From the NCBI GenBank assembly GCA_017307735.1, contig JAFKGR010000005.1, forward strand, positions 186,001 to 250,000: 64,000 bases of DNA, written 5' to 3'. Below are positions 33,206 through 42,217 of this stretch, one piece after another. The translations under genes were made by a program, and so were the position numbers. The notes below the pieces were generated by a model. It ran no database searches. It was not told the DNA's origin and saw nothing but the letters and a program-made list of their open reading frames with translations. Origin of the DNA: Chitinophagaceae bacterium (GTDB taxonomy: Bacteria; Bacteroidota; Bacteroidia; Chitinophagales; Chitinophagaceae). Within the stretch, counting starts at the first letter, position 1, and the number at the start of each line of letters is the position of its first letter.

Positions 33206-34312
33206 TTAGTTATTTTTATCGCCTGACATTAAAATCTTCAACGAAAATACGTGTGTATATAAAGGATGTGACTGATTCGCCAAATTAGTAAAGGCGTAAT
33301 CAATATTGACATTGCCAAATTTGAAACCCGCCCCCAGAGAAGGCTGATAAATCCAGACTTTTTGCTGATTGGTTGTGTCGGCATCTTTGAGCGCCCTTTG
33401 AAAGTTAGTGATTCCCGCTCTGATAAAAAAGACATCCTTAATACCTGCCTCAATCCCCGCATGAGGAGCTACACTCACCGGATTTCCGCTGATTAAAGTA
33501 TTCCTTTGCCCGTCAAAAGTGAAATCGAAATCAGCTTCTGCAAGAAGGCTCAGAGATTTGCTGACCGGAATTTTGTATGATGATGCGAGGGTAAGCCTTG
33601 GGGAAGTAAGTTCGGTTGATTTTACCGGAATATCATTTTTTGTCAGATACAGCACTTGTTTTTCTTTGTCAGTAAAATGAAATGACCAGGCATTGAATGT
33701 TGTTGTAATATCTTTCACGACGGCTGCGGCACTCCAGTTCCCTTTTTGCATGTGTAAAGCAGCATCTAACCCAAAACCCCATGCATTGGCGAAATGTCCC
33801 ACTTTCCGGTAAATAACCTTTGCATTTGCACCAAACGACATCTTAAAATCTCCGTCATCTTTTATTTTTTGTGCAAAGGAAAAAAGAAAGGCATAGTCGG
33901 CCGAAGAAAAAGTGGAAATATTGTTATAGTCTATGCTTCCGTCAGGCTCCACCAAAAACAAGGTATTGGGGATATCGTCCACGGCAAATCTCAGGATGCT
34001 GAACCCGATAGTCCGGCGGTTGTCATCAACAGGAATTGCAATACTTGCAAACTCATAATTACCAATATTACTAAAGTAGCTTGCATGCATCAGGCTTATC
34101 GTGGGGTGATCCTTTACCAGTGTAAGCGCCGCGGGATTCCAGTATCCGGCCGTGGCATCATCTACAGATGCGGCCTGCGCTGAACCCATTGCCAGTCCAC
34201 GAGCCCCTGCTCCGATATTCAGAAATTCATTGGAATATTTCCTGAATTGGGCCGTTGTCCACAAGGGAATCATAAAAAGCAAGGTGATGAAAAGTTGTTT
34301 GGTAGATTTCAT
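33206..34312 (-). CDS. porV: PorV/PorQ-like outer-membrane protein of the type IX secretion system
   Basis: A 368-residue outer-membrane beta-barrel of the PorV family, which binds PorU and carries T9SS cargo to it. A signal peptide (LLFMIPLWTTAQF) precedes the diagnostic N-terminal motif NIGAGARGLAMGSAQAAS and the following AGYWNPAALT; the barrel ends in VFSLKIL. It sits eight bases upstream of the porU-like gene, so both are made together. I cannot tell PorV from PorV2 or PorQ by eye, but pairing with a PorU-like sortase supports the role. Confidence 0.85.
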   Translation of the reverse strand: MKSTKQLFITLLFMIPLWTTAQFRKYSNEFLNIGAGARGLAMGSAQAASVDDATAGYWNPAALTLVKDHPTISLMHASYFSNIGNYEFASIAIPVDDNRRTIGFSILRFAVDDIPNTLFLVEPDGSIDYNNISTFSSADYAFLFSFAQKIKDDGDFKMSFGANAKVIYRKVGHFANAWGFGLDAALHMQKGNWSAAAVVKDITTTFNAWSFHFTDKEKQVLYLTKNDIPVKSTELTSPRLTLASSYKIPVSKSLSLLAEADFDFTFDGQRNTLISGNPVSVAPHAGIEAGIKDVFFIRAGITNFQRALKDADTTNQQKVWIYQPSLGAGFKFGNVNIDYAFTNLANQSHPLYTHVFSLKILMSGDKNN

Positions 34313-34667
34313 ATTGGGGGAATAAAACTTTCACTTATTGAAAAAAAACGTCAAGTAAAATAAAACGATAATAAAAGGATTTATATTGTACCTCTTCTCT
34401 TTGGTAACTTCTAAAAGTACGTAAAAATAGGAATCTTGATTTTATTTCAAGAATGTAGGGCAATCCAGGTTGGAGTTGGAAATTCAAAGACGCCTTAATT
34501 AAAATATTTATATGAAAGAAAAACTCTATAGAAAGATCGATAATATATTTTATAATGAATTTTTGGAATTCCCGCTTTTATTGTAAAGTATCAGGCCTTT
34601 CTTATAAAGGAGGCTGGCTCTTTTCATTCACCATTAAACCTTTTAAAAAATGTAATTTTGCCGCCCA
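34313..34667. other. Intergenic region between porV-like gene and tyrS
   Basis: About 355 AT-rich bases between divergent genes. It holds the tyrS -7 box; I find no exact -7 box for the porV side. A 24-codon frame at 34512-34586 is open but too short to support. There is no T-box leader before tyrS. Confidence 0.5.
34653..34660 (+). promoter_or_regulatory. -7 box TAATTTTG of tyrS
   Basis: Exact TAnnTTTG seven bases before the tyrS ATG, giving a leader of only two or three bases. Confidence 0.6.
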
Positions 34668-35954
34668 ATGAAAAATTTTATTGAAGAATTAAAGTGGAGA
34701 GGCCTTCTTCACGATATCATACCTGGTACCGAAGATTTATTTTTGAGCGGATCTCAAACCGCCTACGTAGGTTTCGACCCTACCGCAGACAGCCTCCATA
34801 TCGGAAGCCTGATTCCGATTATTATTATGGTGCACTTGCAAAAGTTTGGTCACAAACCCATTGCTCTCGTTGGCGGCGCTACAGGCATGGTTGGCGACCC
34901 CACCGGAAAAAGTGATGAAAGAAAATTGTTGGATACAAATATTCTTAACAAAAATGTTGAAGGTATCAGGAATCAACTTTCAAGGTTGATTGATTTTGAT
35001 ACTTCCAAACCAAACGCCGCACTTTTACTGAACAATTACGATTGGTTTAAAAATATTTCATTTATAGATTTTATACGTGATACCGGAAAACATATTACCG
35101 TCAATTATATGATGGCGAAAGACAGTGTAAAGAAGAGGTTGGAGAGTGAAAACGGAATGAGCTTCACAGAATTTTGTTACCAGCTAATGCAGGGATATGA
35201 TTTCTTCAGGCTTTATCACGATCAGAATTGCAAAGCTCAGTTTGGAGGAAGCGATCAATGGGGAAATATCGTTACGGGGGTAGAATTAATCAGACGGAAA
35301 TCTTCTCAGGAAGCCTTTGCATTCACCAGCCCATTGTTGAAAAAATCGGATGGAACAAAATTTGGAAAATCTGAAGGTGGAAATATCTGGCTGGACGCAG
35401 AAAAAACCTCCCCCTATTCTTTCTATCAGTTTTGGCTCAATACTGCGGATGATGATGCTGAAAACTTTCTCAGGATTTTCACTTTTCTCTCAAAAGAGGA
35501 AATTCAGGAATTAAGCCGGCAACATAAGGGAAATGAGCACAAACGCATCTTACAAACTAAATTAGCTGAAGAAGTGACACGGTTTGTTCATGGACAGGAA
35601 GGGCTTGATTTTGCAAGGAAAGCCTCACAAATTTTATTCAGCAACGATACGGCAGGTATGCTGAAAAGCCTTTCTGAAAAGCAGCTCCTGCAGGCAATGG
35701 ACGGCGTGCCCAAAGCAAACCTGACGAGGGAAGAAATCCTGGGAAAAGATATTATCTCTGTTTTAAATACGTGCAAAATTTTTAGCAGCAAAGGAGAAGC
35801 AAAGAAAATGGTACAAAACGGAGGTGTCTTTATCAATAAAGAAAAAGTAACAGATGCCGACAGGACATTTATGGATGCCGATTTCCTAAATAATAAATAT
35901 ATCCTGGTTCAAAAGGGAAAGAAAAATTATTACCTCATTATTTCTGAAAATTAG
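34668..35954 (+). CDS. tyrS: Tyrosyl-tRNA synthetase
   Basis: Class I aminoacyl-tRNA synthetase that charges tRNA-Tyr, 428 residues, normal length. The HIGH motif appears as LHIGS near residue 46, after the GFDPTADS tyrosine-binding region; the KMSKS equivalent is KFGKSEG near residue 231; QLMQGYDFFRLY and GGSDQWGN bind tyrosine. The C-terminal S4 RNA-binding domain (from about residue 360) includes AKKMVQNGGVFINKEKV. It stands alone and has its own promoter box. Confidence 0.97.
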   Translation: MKNFIEELKWRGLLHDIIPGTEDLFLSGSQTAYVGFDPTADSLHIGSLIPIIIMVHLQKFGHKPIALVGGATGMVGDPTGKSDERKLLDTNILNKNVEGIRNQLSRLIDFDTSKPNAALLLNNYDWFKNISFIDFIRDTGKHITVNYMMAKDSVKKRLESENGMSFTEFCYQLMQGYDFFRLYHDQNCKAQFGGSDQWGNIVTGVELIRRKSSQEAFAFTSPLLKKSDGTKFGKSEGGNIWLDAEKTSPYSFYQFWLNTADDDAENFLRIFTFLSKEEIQELSRQHKGNEHKRILQTKLAEEVTRFVHGQEGLDFARKASQILFSNDTAGMLKSLSEKQLLQAMDGVPKANLTREEILGKDIISVLNTCKIFSSKGEAKKMVQNGGVFINKEKVTDADRTFMDADFLNNKYILVQKGKKNYYLIISEN

Positions 35955-36002
35955 GAACAGAGAGTCCTCCGGAATCCTGATCTTACCCGAAAAAAAATAG
36001 AA

Positions 36003-36803
36003 TTATTTTTTGGAAAGAGAATCGAGAAAGATATCCAATGCCGCAGCCATGTTTTTTGCCTGGGGATTGGGAGCAACAAAGTCGAGTCTTAAACCTGAGG
36101 TCAGGATGGCCTTGCGGGTATTATCTCCAAATGCACCGATGACCGCCGAATCCAGATTGACAGATTCACTGCTCTTCAAAAAACTCTTTACGCTCAATGG
36201 AGTAAAAATGCAGATGATCTGGTAATCTTTGTTATTTAGGGCTTCACGGATATCAATCAGTTCAACTTTGTACAAAACGGGAATTGCATAAACGCAATTG
36301 TTGGAGGCAAGCCAGTTTGTTATTTCGCTGTCAAATGCTTCTGAGCAGGGATATAAAAACTTTTCATGTTCCTTATACCGATCGATCACATCAAACAAAC
36401 TTTCATTGGTTCCGTCCTCTCCATAAAACACTTTTCTTTTGCGGTAGAGAATGAACTTTTGAAGATAGAGCGCGATGGACTCTGTGATGCAGAAATATTT
36501 CAATTCAGGGGAAACGGTAATTCGCATTTCTTCACAGGTCCTGAAGAAATTGTCTATTGCATTCCGGCTGGTGAAAATTACTGCCGAATAAGTTGAGATA
36601 TCTATTTTTTGCTTTCTGAATTCTTTGGAAGAAATCGGAACCACGCGGGTGAGCGGCTGAAAATCCAGATGGATACCATATTTTTTTTCCAATCCAAAAT
36701 AGGGCGATTTTTCACTTTCAGGGCGACCCTGCGCAATCAGGATATTTTTGATATCCTTCAGAGTTAGCTTTATGGTGTTCTCTACCTTACTGTGCGTGCT
36801 CAT
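36003..36803 (-). CDS. hemD: Uroporphyrinogen-III synthase
   Basis: Enzyme that closes hydroxymethylbilane to uroporphyrinogen III in haem and corrinoid synthesis, 266 residues. Sequence conservation in this family is low; recognisable parts are YSAVIFTSRNAIDNFF (a core HemD helix), the bridging region with YPCSEAFDSEI, the IICIFTPLSVKSFL strand-helix and the final FVAPNPQAKNMAAAL. Placement directly after DUF4271 is a conserved Bacteroidota arrangement that supports the assignment. A TAGCTTTG box eight bases before its ATG suggests its own promoter in addition to read-through. Confidence 0.85.
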   Translation of the reverse strand: MSTHSKVENTIKLTLKDIKNILIAQGRPESEKSPYFGLEKKYGIHLDFQPLTRVVPISSKEFRKQKIDISTYSAVIFTSRNAIDNFFRTCEEMRITVSPELKYFCITESIALYLQKFILYRKRKVFYGEDGTNESLFDVIDRYKEHEKFLYPCSEAFDSEITNWLASNNCVYAIPVLYKVELIDIREALNNKDYQIICIFTPLSVKSFLKSSESVNLDSAVIGAFGDNTRKAILTSGLRLDFVAPNPQAKNMAAALDIFLDSLSKK

Positions 36804-36811
36804 ATTCGCTG

Positions 36812-36819
36812 CAAAGCTA
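36812..36819 (-). promoter_or_regulatory. -7 box TAGCTTTG of hemD
   Basis: Exact TAnnTTTG on the minus strand, eight bases before the hemD ATG at 36803. Confidence 0.5.
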
Positions 36820-36849
36820 CATGATTTTTTTCTGAAAAATTTATTTGAA

Positions 36850-37830
36850 CTACCTTATAAAGTAATCTACAGAGGCCTTATAGAGCAATGCGAGGGGTAG
36901 TATTTCCGCCCCTATCATATAAACCAGAAAGTGAAAAGGGCGAATAGTTAATCGTTGTCCGATGATACCATAACTTTTGAAATATCTGGTCAGGATCAGT
37001 GCTGCAATGGTCAACAGCGCCAAAATTCTTATTACAGGAAACCATTCAGGTTTCCCGAATTCAATCAGGATGATAAAAGGTATTAACAACAATCCTAAAA
37101 GTTTATTGAGTAAAAAAATAATGAATATGTAATGATCGGTATCCTGAGACCGGCCCGATATCCATCCAATAAATTTTAGAAAAATGAATTTTACCAGATA
37201 AATAAAAGCCACCGCTGCAATACACATTTGCAAAAAGAACTGGGGTTCAACTTTTATTTTAAAGTTTGAACTAAAGAGTTGCCACAAAAAAACACCTCCC
37301 GAAATAACAAAAAATATATTCATGATCAGATTGGGCAACCTGGCCTGTAAAAGTTGCTCCGAAAGCTGGCTCTGGCGAAGGGACGTATTGAAATAAACAC
37401 GAAACAGGTTTGAAAAATAATTCTGATAAAATGTTTTGAACAGGCCCAGTAAAAATAAGAATCCGCAAAAGGCATAAAAAAAACCTTCTTTTCCTTCCAC
37501 ATTTCTTTCTTCACTTACAAAATATACCGGGGTGGCGTTCTGGTTAATCCATTTCAAATGATTTATTGCCCGTTCTGTTGGATTTTTTATAAGTGGCGAA
37601 ATGCTTTGTAATGCAGCATTTCTGATAGAATCTGTTTTCGATTGCGAGGTATCGGTGGCGCTGCCCGAAACTGTTTGCCGGATTTTCTGAATGCCATTTG
37701 CGGTGTCCCGGTTGTTCAGTTCCGTGTCCGGGATATTTTTTCCCGATTGCAATGCAGAATCACCTTGCTGGGCAAAGAGAAAGGGGGGCAAAAGGAAACA
37801 AAAAAGCAATAAAAAAAGATTCCGTTGCAT
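36850..37830 (-). CDS. DUF4271 membrane protein
   Basis: A 326-residue protein with a signal-like N terminus (LLLFCFLLPPFLFAQ), a long polar stretch of about 100 residues and then about six membrane helices, matching the DUF4271 family of Bacteroidota, whose function is unknown. I start at the ATG at 37830: a TACTTTTG promoter box at 37840-37847 overlaps the only longer start (a TTG at 37842 that overlaps the upstream stop). It lies between the Omp85-like gene and hemD, all on one strand. Confidence 0.82.
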   Translation of the reverse strand: MQRNLFLLLFCFLLPPFLFAQQGDSALQSGKNIPDTELNNRDTANGIQKIRQTVSGSATDTSQSKTDSIRNAALQSISPLIKNPTERAINHLKWINQNATPVYFVSEERNVEGKEGFFYAFCGFLFLLGLFKTFYQNYFSNLFRVYFNTSLRQSQLSEQLLQARLPNLIMNIFFVISGGVFLWQLFSSNFKIKVEPQFFLQMCIAAVAFIYLVKFIFLKFIGWISGRSQDTDHYIFIIFLLNKLLGLLLIPFIILIEFGKPEWFPVIRILALLTIAALILTRYFKSYGIIGQRLTIRPFHFLVYMIGAEILPLALLYKASVDYFIR

Positions 37831-37838
37831 ATCAGCGG

Positions 37839-39644
37839 TCAAAAGTAATTGATATACCCAAAATGAATTTTAGATGCATTGCGAATATCAAACTTTACAT
37901 CATTTCTTTTTCCAATTGCATAAGCGAGATTGAGTAATCCAACTTTTGTTTCAAGCCGCAGCCCAAGCCCGGCACTGATAAATGAGTTTGAAAATTTATC
38001 TGTTGAAATTTTGGTGTGGGTCAATCCGAAATCTGAAAAGACAAACATGTATGAGTTTATGCCGGTCAAAGTGCGAAATTCAACCGAGGTGACACTGTAT
38101 CGGTCTGCAAAAATACTTTTCTCATCAAAGCCACGCAGCAATTCGGCGCCGCCTATCCTGAACAATTCATTTTGAAACGCCTGCGGGCTTTGCATCCAAC
38201 CAACATCTTCCGATATTTTTAAAGTATTTTTTTCTCCCACCGGAATAAAATGAGAACCCGAAAAAACGAAGGTGGTCACATAACTTTTTTTGGTGACCGT
38301 ATCGTATAACGAACTGAAATCAAAAACCGGGTCCGACGGGTCTTTTAACTGCGTGATGTCAGAGTTTTCTGAGACCTTGCGAATGCCCGCAGTAGCAGTA
38401 AATGTCAGAATGTTCCCCCTTCTCGGATTAAGAACATAATTGGTGTTTTCTACCTGATAGGAAAGACCGCCGGAAGAAGCCCTTACGTCCATGTAGGGAG
38501 GAAGCTGATGTGAAATTTTAATTGAATTGGTATCCACTCCTCCCTGAAGCAAATAACTGTTTTTCATTTGGTAGAAAATCCGCATCGATTTGTGGGCGCT
38601 CCAGAAATACCGGCCACCCAAATTGGCAGTAAGTAATAACCACGATGAATCTTGTTTCCACATACTGAAAGAGGCATCGAGTCCATAAGGGGTATTAAAT
38701 AAATAAGGAAGGTTCAGTCCCAGATCTAACCTTGGTGATTGTGCCTGTAGTTGCTGCCAATTCAATAAAAAGGTTTCTCCTCCTCCTAATGCATTCTTTA
38801 AATTTAAAGTTACATCTGCAGTCACTTTTGTTTTTCCGGTGATTGAATTCCCCGGCAGAAATCCGATCAAAGCATTGATTTCACTGCTTCGCCGCGGCTC
38901 AAGAAAAAGATTCAGGGTTGATCCGGTCCCCAGCATGGTAAGGCTCCAGGGATTTTGTTCCTGAAGGAAAGGCAGGTCTGCAATCAGTTTGCCCACCTGA
39001 TCCAATTTGGATTTATTATAAACATCTCCATTAAAAATCCCGAGGTAATGCTGCAGATAGGAGCTTTTGATTTTTCCCTTTCCATAAACTTTAATGCTAT
39101 CGATGTGGTACAATACACCCGGAGCTGTTTTTAAAAAGGTGATAATTTTACCGTCCTGAAATCCGCTGTTTTCAAATTTTAAAGTTGCAAAAGGATACCC
39201 GTTATTTGCATAGTAATCCAGGATTTTGTTTTCAATGATTTTTACACGGGAATAATCATTTTCCGTAATCTCGTTTTTTCTGTTTCCTAATCCCAAATCA
39301 GATTTTACAAGAGCCGGCAGGCTATCCAATCGTAAAAGCCATTGTGTTTTTTCTCCGATAAATAAAAAAACCCTGGCCGATGTAGTATCGATATGAAAGC
39401 TGTCAACCGAGGCCTGGGCATATCCTTTTTCAAATAAAAAGTTTCTGAGATTCCTGATATAATCAACTGCTTTTTCCCGCGAGTCGAATTCGGATTGCAA
39501 GGTGGTGCGGCTATCTTTTGCAAGTGTATCTTTGCCGATCAGATTATAAGTGATTTTGTAGGTTTGCGATTTTGCCTGCACGCCCGTAAAAAACACCAAT
39601 ACAAAAGCTAACAAAATTTTTGGTATGGATTCATGGGGATGCAT
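37839..39644 (-). CDS. Omp85 (BamA/TamA)-family outer-membrane protein
   Basis: A 601-residue protein with a signal peptide (LLAFVLVFFTGVQAKS), two or three POTRA-like domains (for example VKIIENKILDYYANNGYPFA) and a C-terminal 16-strand-type barrel. The barrel has the conserved loop motif ELLRGFDEKS, equivalent to the VRGY/RGF motif of Omp85 proteins, and ends in IHFGYINYF. It is shorter than BamA, which suggests a TamA-like or other Omp85 branch helping insertion of surface proteins. It heads a cluster with DUF4271 and hemD and has a TAGATTTG box ten bases before the ATG. Confidence 0.85.
   Translation of the reverse strand: MHPHESIPKILLAFVLVFFTGVQAKSQTYKITYNLIGKDTLAKDSRTTLQSEFDSREKAVDYIRNLRNFLFEKGYAQASVDSFHIDTTSARVFLFIGEKTQWLLRLDSLPALVKSDLGLGNRKNEITENDYSRVKIIENKILDYYANNGYPFATLKFENSGFQDGKIITFLKTAPGVLYHIDSIKVYGKGKIKSSYLQHYLGIFNGDVYNKSKLDQVGKLIADLPFLQEQNPWSLTMLGTGSTLNLFLEPRRSSEINALIGFLPGNSITGKTKVTADVTLNLKNALGGGETFLLNWQQLQAQSPRLDLGLNLPYLFNTPYGLDASFSMWKQDSSWLLLTANLGGRYFWSAHKSMRIFYQMKNSYLLQGGVDTNSIKISHQLPPYMDVRASSGGLSYQVENTNYVLNPRRGNILTFTATAGIRKVSENSDITQLKDPSDPVFDFSSLYDTVTKKSYVTTFVFSGSHFIPVGEKNTLKISEDVGWMQSPQAFQNELFRIGGAELLRGFDEKSIFADRYSVTSVEFRTLTGINSYMFVFSDFGLTHTKISTDKFSNSFISAGLGLRLETKVGLLNLAYAIGKRNDVKFDIRNASKIHFGYINYF
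37840..37847 (-). promoter_or_regulatory. -7 box TACTTTTG inside the end of the Omp85-like gene
   Basis: Exact TAnnTTTG overlapping the stop of the upstream gene and nine bases before the DUF4271 ATG at 37830; an internal promoter that also decides that gene's start. Confidence 0.5.
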
Positions 39645-39654
39645 GTGCAGGACT

Positions 39655-39662
39655 CAAATCTA
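39655..39662 (-). promoter_or_regulatory. -7 box TAGATTTG of the Omp85-like gene
   Basis: Exact TAnnTTTG on the minus strand, ten bases before the ATG at 39644. It is back to back with the hemW promoter region. Confidence 0.5.
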
Positions 39663-39704
39663 AATTGATTTTTTGAAAAATATTTTCGCACTAAAAGTAT
39701 TGCA

Positions 39705-40856
39705 TTGGCCGGCATTTACATCCATATTCCTTTTTGCAAACAAGCGTGTTTCTATTGCAATTTTCATTTCTCTACTTCTTTGAAGGACAGGGATAGAATG
39801 GTGGCTGATCTTTTAAAAGAAATTGGGTGGCGCACACAGAAAGAAAAAGAGCCTTTGTGTGGAATGACTTTACCTGAAAAAAGCCAGATAGAAACTGTTT
39901 ATTTTGGTGGGGGCACACCGAGCATTCTTGCTGCTGAAGAGATAGATTCATTGCTAAGGTCGATTTACAAACATTACAACGTTTCTCAAGATGCGGAAAT
40001 TACACTGGAGGCCAATCCGGATGACATTTCTGAAGATAAATTAAAAATGTGGAGGTCGACGGGGATCAACAGACTAAGTATCGGGATTCAGTCTTTTTTT
40101 GACAGAGATTTGAAATGGATGAATCGCGGTCACGATTCGAAACAGGCTGAAAGAAGTTTATTGATGGCAAGGGACGCAGGATTTCACAATTTCTCAGCCG
40201 ATTTGATTTTTGGGATTCCCGGCCTTTCAGACCAGGATTGGGAATTTAACATGAAGAAATTAATCGATTTGAAAGTGCCGCATATTTCATCGTATGCATT
40301 GACGGTGGAACCGAAAACGGCTCTTAAGAGAATGATTGAACTGAAGAAAAAAGAGAATGTCAATGATGCCGGTCAGGCGCGCCAGTTCAAAATGCTGATG
40401 CACACCATGCGCAAGGCGGGCTATGAGCATTATGAAATCAGCAATTTTGCGCTGCCTGACTTCAGAAGTAAACACAACAGCAGTTACTGGCAACAAAAAC
40501 CGTATCTCGGTATCGGACCTTCTGCACATTCGTTTGACGGAAATCACCGCTACTGGAATATGGCAAATAATCCTTTGTACATGAAAGCAATGGAAGATGA
40601 AACGCCAATTTTTCAGATGGAAACCCTGACTGAAACCATGCGGTTGAATGAATATATCATGACCTCTTTGCGCACTGTGGAAGGAATGGATTTTGATTAT
40701 GTAACAAAAAAATTTTCGCCGGAGTTTAATTTTACAATCAGAGAAAAGCTCAATAAACTTTCTGCAAATTGGTTTTCTGAAAGGAAGGATAAAGTGGTTT
40801 TATCGGAAGAAGGTATTTTGTTTACAGATAAAATCAGCGCTGAACTATTTTTTTAG
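39705..40856 (+). CDS. hemW: Radical SAM haem chaperone/oxygen-independent coproporphyrinogen oxidase-like protein HemW
   Basis: A 383-residue radical SAM protein. The cluster motif CxxxCxxC is at Cys11, Cys15 and Cys18 (PFCKQACFYC), followed by FGGGTPS and ANPDDI typical of the HemN/HemW group; the C-terminal HemN domain has NEYIMTSLRTVEG. HemW proteins load haem into client proteins rather than oxidising coproporphyrinogen; the lack of the extra HemN N-terminal residues supports HemW. The start is a TTG at 39705: upstream in frame there is no ATG, GTG or TTG. It diverges from the Omp85/DUF4271/hemD cluster. Confidence 0.9.
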   Translation: MAGIYIHIPFCKQACFYCNFHFSTSLKDRDRMVADLLKEIGWRTQKEKEPLCGMTLPEKSQIETVYFGGGTPSILAAEEIDSLLRSIYKHYNVSQDAEITLEANPDDISEDKLKMWRSTGINRLSIGIQSFFDRDLKWMNRGHDSKQAERSLLMARDAGFHNFSADLIFGIPGLSDQDWEFNMKKLIDLKVPHISSYALTVEPKTALKRMIELKKKENVNDAGQARQFKMLMHTMRKAGYEHYEISNFALPDFRSKHNSSYWQQKPYLGIGPSAHSFDGNHRYWNMANNPLYMKAMEDETPIFQMETLTETMRLNEYIMTSLRTVEGMDFDYVTKKFSPEFNFTIREKLNKLSANWFSERKDKVVLSEEGILFTDKISAELFF

Positions 40857-41464
40857 TAATTCCTCTTTCCCTGAAACAAACCGATGTTGTACCCTGCGCG
40901 GATAACGGGTATTTCACGGCCATGTACATCCACATAGGGGGAGTTCTGGTCTCTCATGACATCCCATGAAATTGAAAAATAGTAATAGGTATTGCTTCCG
41001 CTTACACGTCCGCCGGCGTATCCAATTCCCAGCAAAAGAGACGGAGCATTAATGTGATAAATGTCATTCGAAGTGCTGGGGCCAATAGCCGGAATGTATT
41101 TATATCGCATAAAATTATATTCATACTGGGCGGTGCCAAACAAAAAGTTTATGGGAAAAAGCCTGACAAATACACCCGGCCCGATAATCGTTTGGCGGAG
41201 TTTGTCGCCGTCGGTCTGGTAGTCTCGCTGAGATAGATAATTAAAGTTGAGTGTGACGCCGGCGTCGGCCCAGTTGCTGACACTGTAACCAAATACCGGC
41301 GAGATTCCCAGGTTGGTTGCAATGCTCGAAAATCCGAGGTTCAGATCGCCGCCCGTAAAAAGCCTCTGGCGGTTAAAAGATTGGGACTTTTCTTCTTTTT
41401 GATCCTGCGCATGGATTCCAAAAGACATAAGCATCAATATAACTATAACAAAAATCTTCTTCAT
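40853..41464 (-). CDS. Small outer-membrane beta-barrel-like protein, 203 residues
   Basis: Exported protein with a clear signal peptide (ILMLMSFGIHAQD). The mature part is rich in alternating polar and aromatic strands (for example LFGTAQYEYNFMRYKY and YYYFSISWD), consistent with an eight-strand barrel. I recognise no specific family. It converges on hemW with a four-base overlap of the stops. No function can be given. Confidence 0.75.
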   Translation of the reverse strand: MKKIFVIVILMLMSFGIHAQDQKEEKSQSFNRQRLFTGGDLNLGFSSIATNLGISPVFGYSVSNWADAGVTLNFNYLSQRDYQTDGDKLRQTIIGPGVFVRLFPINFLFGTAQYEYNFMRYKYIPAIGPSTSNDIYHINAPSLLLGIGYAGGRVSGSNTYYYFSISWDVMRDQNSPYVDVHGREIPVIRAGYNIGLFQGKRNY

Positions 41465-41558
41465 AACAATGAGGATATAAGTTGCAATCTACTTTCTTTA
41501 TTCGATTTATTATAAGGGCAGTAAAAAAATCAGGGGTCTCGCAAAAAATATTTTTTAG

Positions 41559-41574
41559 TACGAATATAATCGTA
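41559..41574. promoter_or_regulatory. Operator-like dyad 1, TACGA-N6-TCGTA
   Basis: 16-base dyad TACGAATATAATCGTA. A second copy starts 24 bases downstream, about two helical turns away, as expected for two cooperating dimers of a repressor such as a BlaI/MecI-type regulator (inference). Confidence 0.6.
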
Positions 41575-41582
41575 TGTTTGTG

Positions 41583-41598
41583 TACGATATAATTCGTA
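41583..41598. promoter_or_regulatory. Operator-like dyad 2, TACGA-N6-TCGTA
   Basis: 16-base dyad TACGATATAATTCGTA, with identical 5-base arms to dyad 1. It ends 19 bases before the ATG at 41618 and would overlap the promoter, so binding would block transcription. Confidence 0.6.
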
Positions 41599-41617
41599 AA
41601 ACCTAAAAATAAATATT

Positions 41618-42211
41618 ATGAAACTTGTACGTATTTTCACGATTCCGGCCTGTGCAGCCGTTTTTGTTTTGGCGCTTAGCTCTTTTAAAAAGGGAGGCGG
41701 TTCCAAAACATTAAACACAAATCAAAGTGATACTTTGATACCATCAGCAACACAAAAGGAAATTGACCAATCTATCCAACAGGCCATGAGGGAAATTCAG
41801 TCAATAGACTGGAATAAAATCAATGATGAGTGGAAACAATCTATTGCCGGAATCGACTTCTCCGCTATTGGTAAACAAGTCAGGGATGCGATGAACTCCA
41901 TCCGGTGGGATGAAATTAACAAGTCTGTGAACAAAGCATCCGGAGAAATCAATTCTAAAAAGTTCATAAAAGAACTCAGAAAAAACATGAATCAAATTCA
42001 ATCGGAATTGAAAAAATCTTTTAAGGAGATGGATAAGAATAAACAAAATTTTAAGAAGCAGCAGGAGAATCTGAAAAAGGAACAAATGAAACTCGAATTG
42101 TTGAAGCGGGAACTCAACGAAAATTACAATTATTCTGATGTTTATCAGGCACCTGATTTGTTATTTCAAGGGAGTCAGCTGTGGGAATATCCATTCTTTT
42201 CTCAGATTTAG
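41618..42211 (+). CDS. Exported coiled-coil protein, 197 residues
   Basis: Starts with a short signal or anchor segment (IPACAAVFVLALSSF). Then come three short repeats of the type IDW.KI...W..SI..ID (SIDWNKINDEWK, GIDFSAIGKQVR, SIRWDEINKSVN), followed by a long charged coiled coil (from about residue 105) rich in Lys, Glu and Gln. Similar IDW-type stretches occur, from memory, near M56 (BlaR1-like) sensor proteins of Bacteroidota. No gene for a regulator lies next to it. The double dyad upstream shows it is under specific control. Function unknown. Confidence 0.72.
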   Translation: MKLVRIFTIPACAAVFVLALSSFKKGGGSKTLNTNQSDTLIPSATQKEIDQSIQQAMREIQSIDWNKINDEWKQSIAGIDFSAIGKQVRDAMNSIRWDEINKSVNKASGEINSKKFIKELRKNMNQIQSELKKSFKEMDKNKQNFKKQQENLKKEQMKLELLKRELNENYNYSDVYQAPDLLFQGSQLWEYPFFSQI

Positions 42212-42217
42212 TTCAGT

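Noticed and set aside
34512..34586. 24-codon frame upstream of tyrS
   Set aside because: Too short to separate from chance in AT-rich DNA.
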